A stretch of DNA of 64,000 nucleotides from Halovenus salina (lineage in GTDB: Archaea > Halobacteriota > Halobacteria > Halobacteriales > Haloarculaceae), in assembly GCF_026410925.1 (NCBI RefSeq), contig NZ_CP112972.1, positions 2,790,001 through 2,854,000 on the forward strand, written 5' to 3'. A program made the position numbers and the translations under genes. The stretch's first letter is position 1; each line of letters begins with the position of its first letter. The notes below the pieces were generated by a model. It was not told the DNA's origin. It saw only the letters and a list, made by a program, of their open reading frames with translations, and searched no databases. Shown one piece after another: positions 53,546 to 62,735 of this stretch.

Positions 53546-54397
53546 CGCCAGCGAGTTGTCGACGTACTGGTGAACGAACAGTCCCGAGTACAGCGCAGTC
53601 ACCGTCAAATCGAACAGAAAGCGGAGTCCGCTGCCAGCCGACAGTCCAAACGAGCGGACGACGACCGTGGTCCCCTCGAACTCGAACGAGAGCGCAATCG
53701 GCGCGCCGGACTCGGCAACTGTCGTATCCAGCACGGACCCAACTGCGAGTAACACGGTGAACCCTGCGAGGACGAGACCGACTCGGAGGCGATGGACGCT
53801 CGTCAGCCGCCAGCTCACGCGGATCGCATCAAGCGGGCCGTACCCACCCACGAAACACGCCTCTGGAACGAAACAGCACTTGAGCAACACGTAGACCACC
53901 CCGAGCAGGAGAACCGCGAGCGCACCGAAGTCTGCGACAACCGGAGCAAACCCAATGGTAGTCGTCACGGTCCGGACGGCGGGTAAGACCACCGAAACGA
54001 CCAGCAGCGTAACACCTGCGAGGCCGACGACGATAGCGAGCGCTGAACCGACAAACGCCGGCAGTCTGGCGAGTGCAAGGCGGAGTGCCCGCCGTGACGG
54101 GACCGTCTCACGGCCGAGCAGTTCCTGTGCGACGATGCCGATATAGCCCCGGCTGAAGAAGACGCCGACGACACTGACCACCGCAAGCACGAGGGCCAGT
54201 CCGGGCGAGACGACCAGGGTTCCGAGCTGTATCAGCCCCATCCCACCGAGTACAAGCACGATGGACGGTCTGGCCAGCGGAATCGTCGTGCTCCACGAAA
54301 AGACATCGGCGAGCGACCGGTGTATCACCTCGTGGTCGATTTCCTGACACCGGAGACAGCCACAGCCATCCACGTCCTCGTGTCTTCGAATCTTCAT
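53528..54397 (-). CDS. Polytopic membrane protein with N-terminal CxC/CxxC motif
   Basis: A 289-residue protein. The N-terminal CGCLRC could bind zinc or be redox-active, and about six hydrophobic stretches follow, near 45-62, 68-85, 110-135, 150-172, 200-218 and 265-282. A CCFVPEACFVGG segment stands in a loop. The layout resembles uncharacterised haloarchaeal membrane families of the glycerophosphodiesterase-membrane-domain type; I do not recognise the exact one. The stop lies inside the end of the converging regulator gene. Confidence 0.7.
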   Translation of the reverse strand: MKIRRHEDVDGCGCLRCQEIDHEVIHRSLADVFSWSTTIPLARPSIVLVLGGMGLIQLGTLVVSPGLALVLAVVSVVGVFFSRGYIGIVAQELLGRETVPSRRALRLALARLPAFVGSALAIVVGLAGVTLLVVSVVLPAVRTVTTTIGFAPVVADFGALAVLLLGVVYVLLKCCFVPEACFVGGYGPLDAIRVSWRLTSVHRLRVGLVLAGFTVLLAVGSVLDTTVAESGAPIALSFEFEGTTVVVRSFGLSAGSGLRFLFDLTVTALYSGLFVHQYVDNSLASALDE

Positions 54398-54446
54398 TGT
54401 TCTCCCGAGCTGTCGCTGTTATCGCTGGACATCGTTCGAGAGCGGG

Positions 54447-55655
54447 TCAACAACCGATAGATTTGGCGACATCGATGAGCGTCTGGGCGGTCGGAGGACC
54501 TCGGACCCGGAAGGTGAGTCGATTGCACTGTCGAACCACCTCCATTCCCGTATCTGTGACGACGAGTTCTCCATCGACCCCGGAGAGACTCTCGCGTCGA
54601 ATCTCGACGTTATGATAGAACGATGGCGAGTCGTTCGGCGAGATTGATACCGACAGCTGTGTCCCACTGTCGTGGTCACTGTAGAGCAACAACACGGCGT
54701 GGGAACTGTCCTGATACTTAACCCTCGCGCGGTCGAACGTGTAGCCATCCGGCGTCTCGGGTATCGGCAACTCGAAGGGCACAGCTTCGCCCGCTGCCTG
54801 GGCGCTTTCGAACAGTTGGGTATCGGCCCTGTCGCGGTCCTGTCTTGCTGTCTCTTCTCTTCGTGTTGATTCGTTGGTTGTCTCAGCAGACGCTGTTTCG
54901 CTCGCTGTGTTCTCCTCTCCAGATGTATTGAGTACGGGACGCGTGTTCTCGACAGCCGAGCCGACGGTTAGCTCCTTGTACTCTCGTGTCGCCGTCGCCA
55001 GGACCGTTCCGTCTTCGTCGGTCCATTCAACGGTCTGTTTGATCGGATAATACGTCTCCGTATCGATCCACCAGGTCTCCTGTGAGAGGAGCCATCGCTG
55101 GTGTGTCGCCTCGTGGAGGGGGACATGATACTCGATGTTGCCGGCGTCGATATCGAGAGACAGGCTTGCTGTCGTCTCCGTGGGTGGTGACAGCTCGACG
55201 ACATATGCGGTCCGACCGTCGACAGACTCCATACCGACGTAGTTACTCTTGTAGTGGGTGAGAACCACTTCCGGTGACGCGCCTGGACTCCAAAGCTCGT
55301 CGAACCAGAACTGGGTCATCCCGTCCTCTTGTACCGCGCGACTGTTGGTATCGCCGCGTGTGTCAGGTTGTGCGCCGTTGCGGGCGACCCGTGTGTCGGT
55401 ATCTTTTCGGAGAATCTCGATGTACCCTTTCTTTGCGGTCCGGTGGACAGTGACCGTCTGTGTCATCGTTCCGTTCGGATCCGTTATCGTCTGCTCGTGG
55501 ACGACCCTGACTGGGTCTTCTTCGAGCGATTCGATGGCTTTCTCGATTAGTTCGGTAGCGTCCGGTTCGGCGTCGCTAGGCCCAACTCCTGCCGGCAACA
55601 CAACGAGGAGACTGACTACCACCCCAACCATGACGAACCGGAACCGGTCGACCAT
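54447..55655 (-). CDS. Secreted LolA/RseB-like protein
   Basis: A 402-residue protein with a signal or anchor helix at residues 4-24 (FRFVMVGVVVSLLVVLPAG). The mature part has LolA-type features: repeated strands around VRVVHEQTITDPNG, GMTQFWFDELWSP and YVVELSPPT, then WWIDTETYYPIKQTVEW. An unstructured Glu/Thr/Ala-rich linker (about 240-285) leads to a second beta domain ending FRVRGPPTAQTLIDVAKSIG. No lipobox Cys follows the signal. These proteins bind hydrophobic molecules; the target is unknown. ATG at 55655; TATA-like TTATTC about 25 nt upstream. Confidence 0.72.
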   Translation of the reverse strand: MVDRFRFVMVGVVVSLLVVLPAGVGPSDAEPDATELIEKAIESLEEDPVRVVHEQTITDPNGTMTQTVTVHRTAKKGYIEILRKDTDTRVARNGAQPDTRGDTNSRAVQEDGMTQFWFDELWSPGASPEVVLTHYKSNYVGMESVDGRTAYVVELSPPTETTASLSLDIDAGNIEYHVPLHEATHQRWLLSQETWWIDTETYYPIKQTVEWTDEDGTVLATATREYKELTVGSAVENTRPVLNTSGEENTASETASAETTNESTRREETARQDRDRADTQLFESAQAAGEAVPFELPIPETPDGYTFDRARVKYQDSSHAVLLLYSDHDSGTQLSVSISPNDSPSFYHNVEIRRESLSGVDGELVVTDTGMEVVRQCNRLTFRVRGPPTAQTLIDVAKSIGC

Positions 55656-55738
55656 CCTCAACGCGAGTTACAGAATAACACACAAAAAGTGTTTGGGAGT
55701 GTTTCCCCGCCTGAAACACTGGTGACCAGATATTGTTG

Positions 55739-57637
55739 TCACTCTTTCTGTGCAATTGCAACGCGTGACTCTGCAGTCGACGCAAAGAGTGTCACCGTAC
55801 CGTCGTGTGGCTCCGTGGTGAAGGTGAGGGAGTCGACAGTCACCGACTCACCGGGTGTCGGAATCAGTGCCGACCCGACCGCCTCACCGTCACGAGTAAC
55901 AGTGAGGCCAAACCCACTGTCGGTCGGGACGAGGACGACCCGGTTGCCAGCGAGTATTACAGACGCACGGGAGGGTCCCGAAGTGAACGACCGGACCCGT
56001 TCCGTGTCGGTTTCGAGGTCGACAACGTAGACCGAATCGTTCCCGACGACGTTCCAGCCGGTCCGCTCGGCCCGGACGGTCTCTCGCCAGCCGACCCCGC
56101 CGACCGGTACCGTCGCCGACCCCTCGTGAGCGAGTATCTCGTCACTGACTGTCGCGCTCCAGACGTACCGTCGTTCACTCACGACGACGAGGCCGCTATC
56201 GGTGGTATCTGTGCGCGCACTCGTGACATCCTCGCCGTAGCTCACGTGGTAATCGCCGACCGTGACGTCACCGTCTGGGATGGCGTTGTCGTCCATTCCG
56301 AGAGAGTTTCCGGCCACGCTCGGCAACGCGATGACCACTGTAACGAGGACAAGTGCGGCAAACAGCAGCCGTCGTGAAGTCACCGGCCACCCCGCGACGC
56401 CGTCCGGCACAACCAGCAGCGCACCGGGGACCGCCAGTGCGGGCACGATTGCGAGCACCGACAACACAATCATCGTCTCGGTCCCAAAGAGCGCGAACGC
56501 ACCACCGGCGACTGCCAGACTCCCGACCAGCCAGAGCACCCCGAAGCCGCGGACCGCAAGCGAGACGCGGTCGGTCGCGGCGCTGTTCTCGCTCGTCGCG
56601 ATGTAGGTAATCAGCATCGAGAGGACCAGAACGAAGATGATACCGATTCCCTGATACCGGACGAACGTGCCGCCGTCTGCAGTCGAGAGTTGCCACAGTC
56701 CCTGGACTGTCGCCACCAGCACGGTCGCCCCAAACAGCCGCGCCGGGTCGGGCAGACTGTCGCGGTGCCACAGCAGACCCAGCGCGAGGGCGACGCCGAT
56801 GAGGAATCCGAGCAGGTGGGCCTGGACGTTGACGCCGGCCCACGAGGGCGGGCGGGGCGGCCCGCTCCCGGCGGTCGCCCGGAGCACCGGTGTCAGAAAC
56901 GTGTTCAACAGCGTGTTCAGCAGACTCGCTCCCAGCAGGGCAACGGCCGTGAGCACAGGGTACCGCAGGAGGACGAATCCGAGAAAGGCAAAGACCGTCC
57001 CGGAGAATCCGAGCGACCAGCCCAGCGCGTACAGGGAGGTGAGCAGGCTGACCACGAGGACAACGCCGGGAAAGATGACGAGCGCACGCACGACCGGCCG
57101 GTCCCGGAGGCGGACGCCGGGCTGTGCTGTGTCGTCTCGTTGGGTAGCGGGGTCCTCGCTTGGAATCCCCTCGTCCGGACTGGTATCGAACTCGGCCGGC
57201 TCGGGCGTCTCGGGAACACGGGGGTCGAGAGACCGCGCGGGGGACTGTATCCCGTGTCGCTCGTGGGGATAGTGGCCCCAGATGAACTCCGCCAGGGGCG
57301 CGAGTAGGATTGTCGTGAGCATGTTCCCGAGCAGGTGGGAGGGTGAGGCGTGTGCGAACGCCGAGGTGACCATTCCCGTCGCGTAGGGGTACGCCCAGTT
57401 CCGGAAAGCGACGACGACCGGCTCGTTCCAGTGTCGAAGGCCGCTCTGGGCGAACAGGTAAAACGCGAACACACCGACGACGACGACCAGACTGCCCCAG
57501 GGGACGCCGTAGAGGAACCGGTCGGTGAGAACGCGCCGGACACGCCGTCGACCCGCAAGCGAGACGCCGAACAGAACCGCGACGAGCGCCGTGACAGCGA
57601 CGCCGACCCGCGTCAGCGTCGTCACATCGACTACCAT
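55739..57637 (-). CDS. Rhomboid-family intramembrane protease with long extracellular C-terminus
   Basis: A 632-residue protein. The rhomboid core shows HLLGNM (HxxxN) near 105, GFSGTVFAFLG with the catalytic Ser near 216, and QAHLLGFLIG with the catalytic His near 277. Between the second and third core helices an acidic, Pro-rich insert of about 50 residues intervenes (TPEPAEFDTSPDEG). More helices lead to a C-terminal beta-rich domain of about 180 residues. It should cleave membrane proteins inside the bilayer; the tail may guide substrates. Confidence 0.85.
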   Translation of the reverse strand: MVVDVTTLTRVGVAVTALVAVLFGVSLAGRRRVRRVLTDRFLYGVPWGSLVVVVGVFAFYLFAQSGLRHWNEPVVVAFRNWAYPYATGMVTSAFAHASPSHLLGNMLTTILLAPLAEFIWGHYPHERHGIQSPARSLDPRVPETPEPAEFDTSPDEGIPSEDPATQRDDTAQPGVRLRDRPVVRALVIFPGVVLVVSLLTSLYALGWSLGFSGTVFAFLGFVLLRYPVLTAVALLGASLLNTLLNTFLTPVLRATAGSGPPRPPSWAGVNVQAHLLGFLIGVALALGLLWHRDSLPDPARLFGATVLVATVQGLWQLSTADGGTFVRYQGIGIIFVLVLSMLITYIATSENSAATDRVSLAVRGFGVLWLVGSLAVAGGAFALFGTETMIVLSVLAIVPALAVPGALLVVPDGVAGWPVTSRRLLFAALVLVTVVIALPSVAGNSLGMDDNAIPDGDVTVGDYHVSYGEDVTSARTDTTDSGLVVVSERRYVWSATVSDEILAHEGSATVPVGGVGWRETVRAERTGWNVVGNDSVYVVDLETDTERVRSFTSGPSRASVILAGNRVVLVPTDSGFGLTVTRDGEAVGSALIPTPGESVTVDSLTFTTEPHDGTVTLFASTAESRVAIAQKE

Positions 57638-57743
57638 ATCTCTCCATGTGGACCGGCGGATAGTGAAAGGTCTGGTCGTGGTTCGTGGCGGGCCCGAAAC
57701 AAGTCACCTACTAATTTATGTCCACCGTCAGTACCGCTCAGTG

Positions 57744-58808
57744 ATGGGACCCCTCGAAATCAGCTTGCGAATATTCGGTGGTATTGTTCTTATCGGGGTC
57801 AACGCCTTCTTCGTCGCCATCGAGTTCGGGTTGACCCGCGCCCGCCAGTATCCAAAATCGGAGTTCGATACCCCGGGACTCGAACTCGCCTGGGAGATGA
57901 CAAACGACCTGGAGTTCTATCTGACGACCTGTCAGGTCTGGATTTCCGGCACGAGTATCGCGCTCGGTATCATCGCCGAACCAGGGCTTGCGGCGCTGTT
58001 CGAGCCGCTGTTTGCGAACTCCAGGCTCGCCTCTGTCGGGGCCGGCTCGTTGCTGGCGTTTCTGCTCATCAATCTGATTCACCTCACCCACGGCGAGCAG
58101 ACGCCGACCTACCTCGGCGTCGAGCGCTCCAAACAGGTCTGTCGGTACGGCTCGCGGCCGCTGTACTACTTTTCGAAGATTCTCGCCCCGGCCATCTGGG
58201 TCGGTGACTCCGTCGCGAAGGGAACGCTCCGTCTGTTCGGGGTCGAGATGACCCAGTCCTGGACCGAAACCGGCGAGGACGTCATCGAGACACGGGCAGA
58301 CCTCCGGAACCGGCTCGACTCCGTCCTCGAAGAAGGTGACCTCCCCGAGGAGCGCCGCGATGAGGTGATGAACGCGCTGACCGTCGGCGAGCAGTCAGTC
58401 CGGGAGGTGATGGTCTCTCCCGAGAATATCGTGGCGCTGTCGACTGACGACCCGGAGGCCAACTTCGAGAAAATCGAGGACCACCCACACACCCGATACC
58501 CACTGGTCGGCGACAGCCTCGAAGAGTTCCGCGGTATCGTCTACACGCCGGTTCTCTTCAGGCGGCGCGACCAACTCTCGAACGGCTCGCTCGACTTCAC
58601 GGAGCTTGCGGCACCGACGATGACGCTCTCTCCCGACACTGATGTGAGCGACGGCATCGACCAGTTCCAGGCCGAACGTCAGGAACTCGCCTTGGTCATC
58701 GAAGACGGTGAGGTCGTTGGCATGGTGACCGTCACCGACCTGCTGGAGGCGATTATGGGCGATATCGCGGACCCACTCGACGAGGACACCCGCGATATGC
58801 TGCGCTGA
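57744..58808 (+). CDS. CNNM/CorC-type transporter-like protein (DUF21 plus CBS domains)
   Basis: A 354-residue protein. The first 180 residues form the CNNM (DUF21) membrane domain with about four helices: GGIVLIGVNAFFVAIEFGLTRA at the start and INLIHLTHGEQTPTYLGVERS later. Residues 215-345 are a CBS pair (VREVMVSPENIVALSTDD, VLFRRRDQLSNG, VIEDGEVVGMVTVTDLLEAIMG). The family moves or senses Mg and Co. The CorC-type C-terminal domain is absent. A TTTA element 26-29 nt before the ATG fits leaderless transcription. Confidence 0.88.
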   Translation: MGPLEISLRIFGGIVLIGVNAFFVAIEFGLTRARQYPKSEFDTPGLELAWEMTNDLEFYLTTCQVWISGTSIALGIIAEPGLAALFEPLFANSRLASVGAGSLLAFLLINLIHLTHGEQTPTYLGVERSKQVCRYGSRPLYYFSKILAPAIWVGDSVAKGTLRLFGVEMTQSWTETGEDVIETRADLRNRLDSVLEEGDLPEERRDEVMNALTVGEQSVREVMVSPENIVALSTDDPEANFEKIEDHPHTRYPLVGDSLEEFRGIVYTPVLFRRRDQLSNGSLDFTELAAPTMTLSPDTDVSDGIDQFQAERQELALVIEDGEVVGMVTVTDLLEAIMGDIADPLDEDTRDMLR

Positions 58809-58814
58809 ACGGCA

Positions 58815-60509
58815 CTACTCGTGGAGGCCGCCGACAGACTCGTAGAACGACGAGGTGAGCGTGTCGGCCATCTCCTCGTCGCGGTCGATACGGACTTCGA
58901 CGACGTGGGGCTGGTCGGCCGCTTTGCCTGCTTCGAGTGCGTCGGCGAAGGCGTCGGCGTCGGTGACGCGTGTCCCGACGGCACCGAAGGCCTCGGCGAC
59001 TTTGACGAAGTCGGTGTCGTGGAACTCGACGCCGGCAATCGTATCCTCGCCCTGCATCTGGCGGACCATCCCCAGACTGGTGTCGTTCAATACGACGAAC
59101 GTCGGTGCAACGCCGTACTCGACAGCAGTCTCGACGCTGTTCATCGTCATCGCGAATCCGCCGTCGCCGGCGACAGAGATAACGTCGTTGTCTGTCGTCA
59201 GCGCCGCGGAGACGCCGGCGGGCACCGACCAGCCCATGCCGCCGACGCCGCCGCTGCCGAAGTAGGTCCGGACAGCGGGCGTCTGGAGGTAGTACAGCAG
59301 CCAGAACCGGTTGTTCCCCGAGTCGGCTGTGACGATGGTGTCTTCGTCGACAACGGCCTCGATTTCTTTGACCGCGCGCTGTGGCTTGACGGGTGAGGCA
59401 TCCGACTCACACTCGGGCGCGTGGAACCACTCGCGTGCCTCGCTGGCCCGGTCGAGCGCCCAGTCGTTCTGACTGCCGCCCGCGTCAGCGAGCGCCGATA
59501 GGCTCTCTTTTGCGTCGCCGATTAGGCCCACGTCGGCCGGGTAGACCCAGCCGGCGTTGCGCGTGTCGATGTCGGCGTGGATGATGGTCTGCTCGTCGGG
59601 CCGGATGAAATCAGGTGCCTGCCAGTTGGTGTCCATCGGGTTCATCCGACAACCGACCACAAGCAGGGTATCTGCCTCGCTGACGACCTGATTCGCTCCC
59701 TCGTGGGCGAACGATCCCATGACGCCGACGGCCCGTTCGTCTGTCTCGGGGAACGTCGACTTGCCGAGATACGAGGTCGTGACCGCACAGTCGTAGGCGT
59801 CGGCGACCTCCGCGAGCTCGTCGTAGGCCTGTGCGGCGTGGACACCGTTGCCCGCGATGATGACTGGCCGCTCGGCCGCCTCCAGCGCCTCGACTGCCGA
59901 CCCAACGTCGGAGTCTGTTGGCGAGGAGTCCCAGTTCTGTGTCTGCTCGGTGGTCTCCCAGGTCGGCGGAATCGGGTCCTCGGGCATCTCCTCGGTGATT
60001 GCGTCGCCGTCGAGGATAATCGCTGTTGGCCCGGGTCGCCCGGCGACAGCGTGTTTGAACGCGAGCTGTGTCGACCGGAGCGTCTCGGTCGGGGTCCGTG
60101 GGAACCACCACTCCTTGGCGACGCCGTCGAGGATACTTGGGAGGCTGAAGCCGCCGTAATCCCCGCGGGCCTGCTGGTAGGGGGCGAGCGTCGAGTACTC
60201 GCCGCGCTCGGAGGCCTCGGTGAGAACGACCATCGGCGAGGAGGAGAGTCTGGCCTCCATCTGGCCCATCATGCCGAGGCTGCCAATCCACGGCCCCTGG
60301 CCGGTAAGCACGCCGGGATTCCCGGTCAGGCGGCCGTGCATTTCGGCCATTACGCTTGCCTCTCGCTCGTCGCGGGGGCGGACGACCTTGACATCGGATT
60401 CGGGCAGATACTCAAGAAGTTCGATGACGCGGCCGCCGGGGTAGCCAAAGACGTACTCGGTGTCAAGCTCTTCGAGTGTCGCGACCAGCGCGGCTGCTGT
60501 CGAGGTCAT
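58815..60509 (-). CDS. Thiamine pyrophosphate-dependent enzyme (acetolactate synthase-like)
   Basis: A 564-residue protein of the ALS/POX superfamily: PYR domain with EYVFGYPGGRVIELLE and the activating Glu in RDEREASVMAE, a central Rossmann-like domain (RPVIIAGNGVHAA), and the PP domain TPP motif GDGGFAMTMNSVETAVEYGVAPTFVVLN. No ilvN or other branched-chain amino acid gene lies nearby, so a true acetolactate synthase is unlikely. The gene for an EthD protein overlaps its start by four bases; the two should act together. Substrate unknown. Confidence 0.87.
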   Translation of the reverse strand: MTSTAAALVATLEELDTEYVFGYPGGRVIELLEYLPESDVKVVRPRDEREASVMAEMHGRLTGNPGVLTGQGPWIGSLGMMGQMEARLSSSPMVVLTEASERGEYSTLAPYQQARGDYGGFSLPSILDGVAKEWWFPRTPTETLRSTQLAFKHAVAGRPGPTAIILDGDAITEEMPEDPIPPTWETTEQTQNWDSSPTDSDVGSAVEALEAAERPVIIAGNGVHAAQAYDELAEVADAYDCAVTTSYLGKSTFPETDERAVGVMGSFAHEGANQVVSEADTLLVVGCRMNPMDTNWQAPDFIRPDEQTIIHADIDTRNAGWVYPADVGLIGDAKESLSALADAGGSQNDWALDRASEAREWFHAPECESDASPVKPQRAVKEIEAVVDEDTIVTADSGNNRFWLLYYLQTPAVRTYFGSGGVGGMGWSVPAGVSAALTTDNDVISVAGDGGFAMTMNSVETAVEYGVAPTFVVLNDTSLGMVRQMQGEDTIAGVEFHDTDFVKVAEAFGAVGTRVTDADAFADALEAGKAADQPHVVEVRIDRDEEMADTLTSSFYESVGGLHE

Positions 60510-60826
60510 TGCTCGTCAACGTGGACGCTTTCTTCGACAATCATTCTCGGCCCGACACCGACATCGACGAACTCCTCGGCGTCGGCCTGGACCTCCTGCC
60601 CGATCTCGGAGTCGAAGGCTGCACCAAGTGCCGCCATATCCTCAAAGCCGAGTTCGAGAACGCCGTCGTGCTCGGCCTTCTCGGGATCGGTCGGGACCGA
60701 CGTACTGTAGTACTGGAGTCCCGGCAACTGTTCGGCGAGTTCGCCGTGTTTGCCCCGCCAGCGCTCGACGAACTCCTCGTGACTAATATCGTCTTTCCTG
60801 TGGAGAAAGTCGACTATCTTGACCAT
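60506..60826 (-). CDS. EthD family protein (ferredoxin-like barrel)
   Basis: A 106-residue alpha/beta barrel protein: VKIVDFLHRKDDISHEEFVERWRGKHGELAEQLPGLQ is the EthD hallmark. Members work as small oxygenases or stabilising partners in degradation pathways. It precedes the TPP enzyme and overlaps its ATG by four bases (ATGA), so the pair is translationally coupled, an uncommon combination. The reaction is unknown. Confidence 0.85.
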   Translation of the reverse strand: MVKIVDFLHRKDDISHEEFVERWRGKHGELAEQLPGLQYYSTSVPTDPEKAEHDGVLELGFEDMAALGAAFDSEIGQEVQADAEEFVDVGVGPRMIVEESVHVDEQ

Positions 60827-60919
60827 ACAGATGGGTTATCACGCCCTGGCGACTTTGCTGTTCTGGTGGGTCTCTTGGTGACTATCCGCACAGAATGCGG
60901 CAATCAGTTCCGACACCGC

Positions 60920-61126
60920 TCACGAGAAAACGCGGTTGTAACAGACGCCGAGTGCGACCGTGAACACGAGCGCCAGCACGGCCACCACCGCGACCTGTGT
61001 GGCGAGTGTGTCAGCGACTGCGAGTGCGATGACTGCGGCCCCGCCCGCTGCGAACACCCGACTTACCACCCGGGCGCGAGTGGAGTCGATTCGCGTCGAT
61101 TCGAGAAACGACGACTCCGAAGACAT
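60920..61126 (-). CDS. Small two-helix membrane protein
   Basis: A 68-residue protein with a polar N-terminus (SSESSFLESTRIDSTRA) and two adjacent membrane helices, at about 24-42 and 46-64. No family is recognised. It lies between the EthD gene and the HPP-Usp gene, on the same strand as both, with about 90 and 70 bp gaps. Confidence 0.55.
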   Translation of the reverse strand: MSSESSFLESTRIDSTRARVVSRVFAAGGAAVIALAVADTLATQVAVVAVLALVFTVALGVCYNRVFS

Positions 61127-61200
61127 CACACAGTTCCTCGTTTCATGCTGGCGGAGGCTTCGAGCGGTCGCTTGTTAACGGTTTCCTCCCGCGGGGGACG

Positions 61201-62679
61201 CTACCGACGGTCGACGATACCGAGATCAGTGTCGAGTTCCTCGTCGATGCGCTCGAAGGTCGGCGGCGACAGTAGACGGGAGGCAGCACTGCGGTCCTGG
61301 CTCGCTCCAATCAGGATGAGGTCGTACTCGCGTGCGTGACGGTCGAGGAACGTCTCGATACTGGACTGGGAGACGCGTGTCTCGATGGTGCCGTCGAACG
61401 GTTCGACGGTGTCGGCGAGCATCTCCTCGGCGCGGCGGCGCTCTCGTTTGCCCGAGACACAGGTGCCGACACTGACCTCACCGGTGTCGCCGGCCAGACG
61501 CGTGGCGAAATCGACCATGCTGTGTGCGACATCGCCCGCCTGTCGAACCGGGACGAGAATCCGCCGCCAGTGCGTGCGCCCGTTCTCCGACCGGTGAACG
61601 AGGACGTCGACATCACCCTGAAACAGTTCACGTGTGAACTGTGTCATTGTTTCCGACGCTGTATCCGAGGGTGACACGACCAGGTCACAGTTGGCCTGAC
61701 GGGCGGTCTGAAGCACTGTCGACCCCAGCGTCGACCCCGAAGTCGCGACGACAATCTGGCAGGGAACGCCGACCTGCGTCTCGACCTCCATCGCCCGCTG
61801 TTCGAGCGTGCTGACAGACTCACTGACAGCTTCCCGCGGATTCATCTCTCCGTCGGGACCGCCGTCTATCGGTTCACCCTCCAGGCTCGGCCCTGTCCTG
61901 ACGAGCTCCGTACTGCCGTGGTCTTCCAGCAGCGAGCGCTCGGCACGAGCCATCCACTCGTCGTCGACGACATCGAGGAGGACCACTTTGCCCGCCCGGT
62001 GAGCCGCTGCGAGTCGTGCGCCGAGCATCGCAGTCGCCCCCGGACTCGGGCCCCGCATCGGAATCAACACGTGGTCGTCACTGCTGGTCGTCTCATAGAG
62101 GTACTGTGCGCGCTGTTCGTAGAAGTACCGCCGCCAGCCTACGAATCCCACTGCGACAATTGTGCTACTGAGTGCGGCACTGAACACGAAAAAGAGCGGA
62201 TGTGGAACGCGGGTGTGAACAAAAAGCGTCACGAGCGCCATCGCGAACGCCGAGGGTTGTTCGACCCCGAACAGCCACGTCACGAGGCCAGTGATGAAGA
62301 TTGTCAGCGCCGCGGCGGTGGCGTTCACCTCCCCTGTGGGTGTTGTATACAGCAGGCGACTCGTTACCTCCACAGCGAGCCAGCCACAGGTGGCACCCGC
62401 AGTGAGCCCACCCACGAACCGCAGCGGCGACGCGTACCGTCCCTGGGGGTTGGCAAACAGGGTGTACGCCCCAGACGCCAGGGGTGGATACACCAGAAAG
62501 GAGAGTGCCCCCACCCTGTTCGAGAGTACCGTCACGAGTGCGACGAGTACGGGAACGACGAACAGAATCGAGAGGTGGACGACCGTATTCGTCTGTTCCA
62601 GCCAGCGCCGGAGGTCGCGGGACTCGCGGTGCTGGGCCTGTCGCGCCCGGCGGAGAACTGCCTGTAAACGCGGTCCCAT
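61201..62679 (-). CDS. HPP-domain membrane protein fused to Usp-like domains
   Basis: A 492-residue protein. The N-terminal 190 residues carry about five membrane helices with the HPP motif region (LSFLVYPPLASGAYTLFANPQGRYASPLRFVGG, where the PP and NPQG/SP residues stand). Two UspA-like domains follow: about 200-360 (DDHVLIPMRGPSPGATAML, NCDLVVSPSD) and about 370-485 (HWRRILVPVRQAGDVAHSMV, YDLILIGASQDRSAASRL). HPP proteins are linked with nitrite transport and similar roles; here the Usp tail suggests nucleotide sensing. ATG at 62679. Confidence 0.83.
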   Translation of the reverse strand: MGPRLQAVLRRARQAQHRESRDLRRWLEQTNTVVHLSILFVVPVLVALVTVLSNRVGALSFLVYPPLASGAYTLFANPQGRYASPLRFVGGLTAGATCGWLAVEVTSRLLYTTPTGEVNATAAALTIFITGLVTWLFGVEQPSAFAMALVTLFVHTRVPHPLFFVFSAALSSTIVAVGFVGWRRYFYEQRAQYLYETTSSDDHVLIPMRGPSPGATAMLGARLAAAHRAGKVVLLDVVDDEWMARAERSLLEDHGSTELVRTGPSLEGEPIDGGPDGEMNPREAVSESVSTLEQRAMEVETQVGVPCQIVVATSGSTLGSTVLQTARQANCDLVVSPSDTASETMTQFTRELFQGDVDVLVHRSENGRTHWRRILVPVRQAGDVAHSMVDFATRLAGDTGEVSVGTCVSGKRERRRAEEMLADTVEPFDGTIETRVSQSSIETFLDRHAREYDLILIGASQDRSAASRLLSPPTFERIDEELDTDLGIVDRR

Positions 62680-62735
62680 CACTTCCGTTCAGGTGAGCAG
62701 AATGATAAAACCTTCTGGGTAGCCACGGGACAGCC

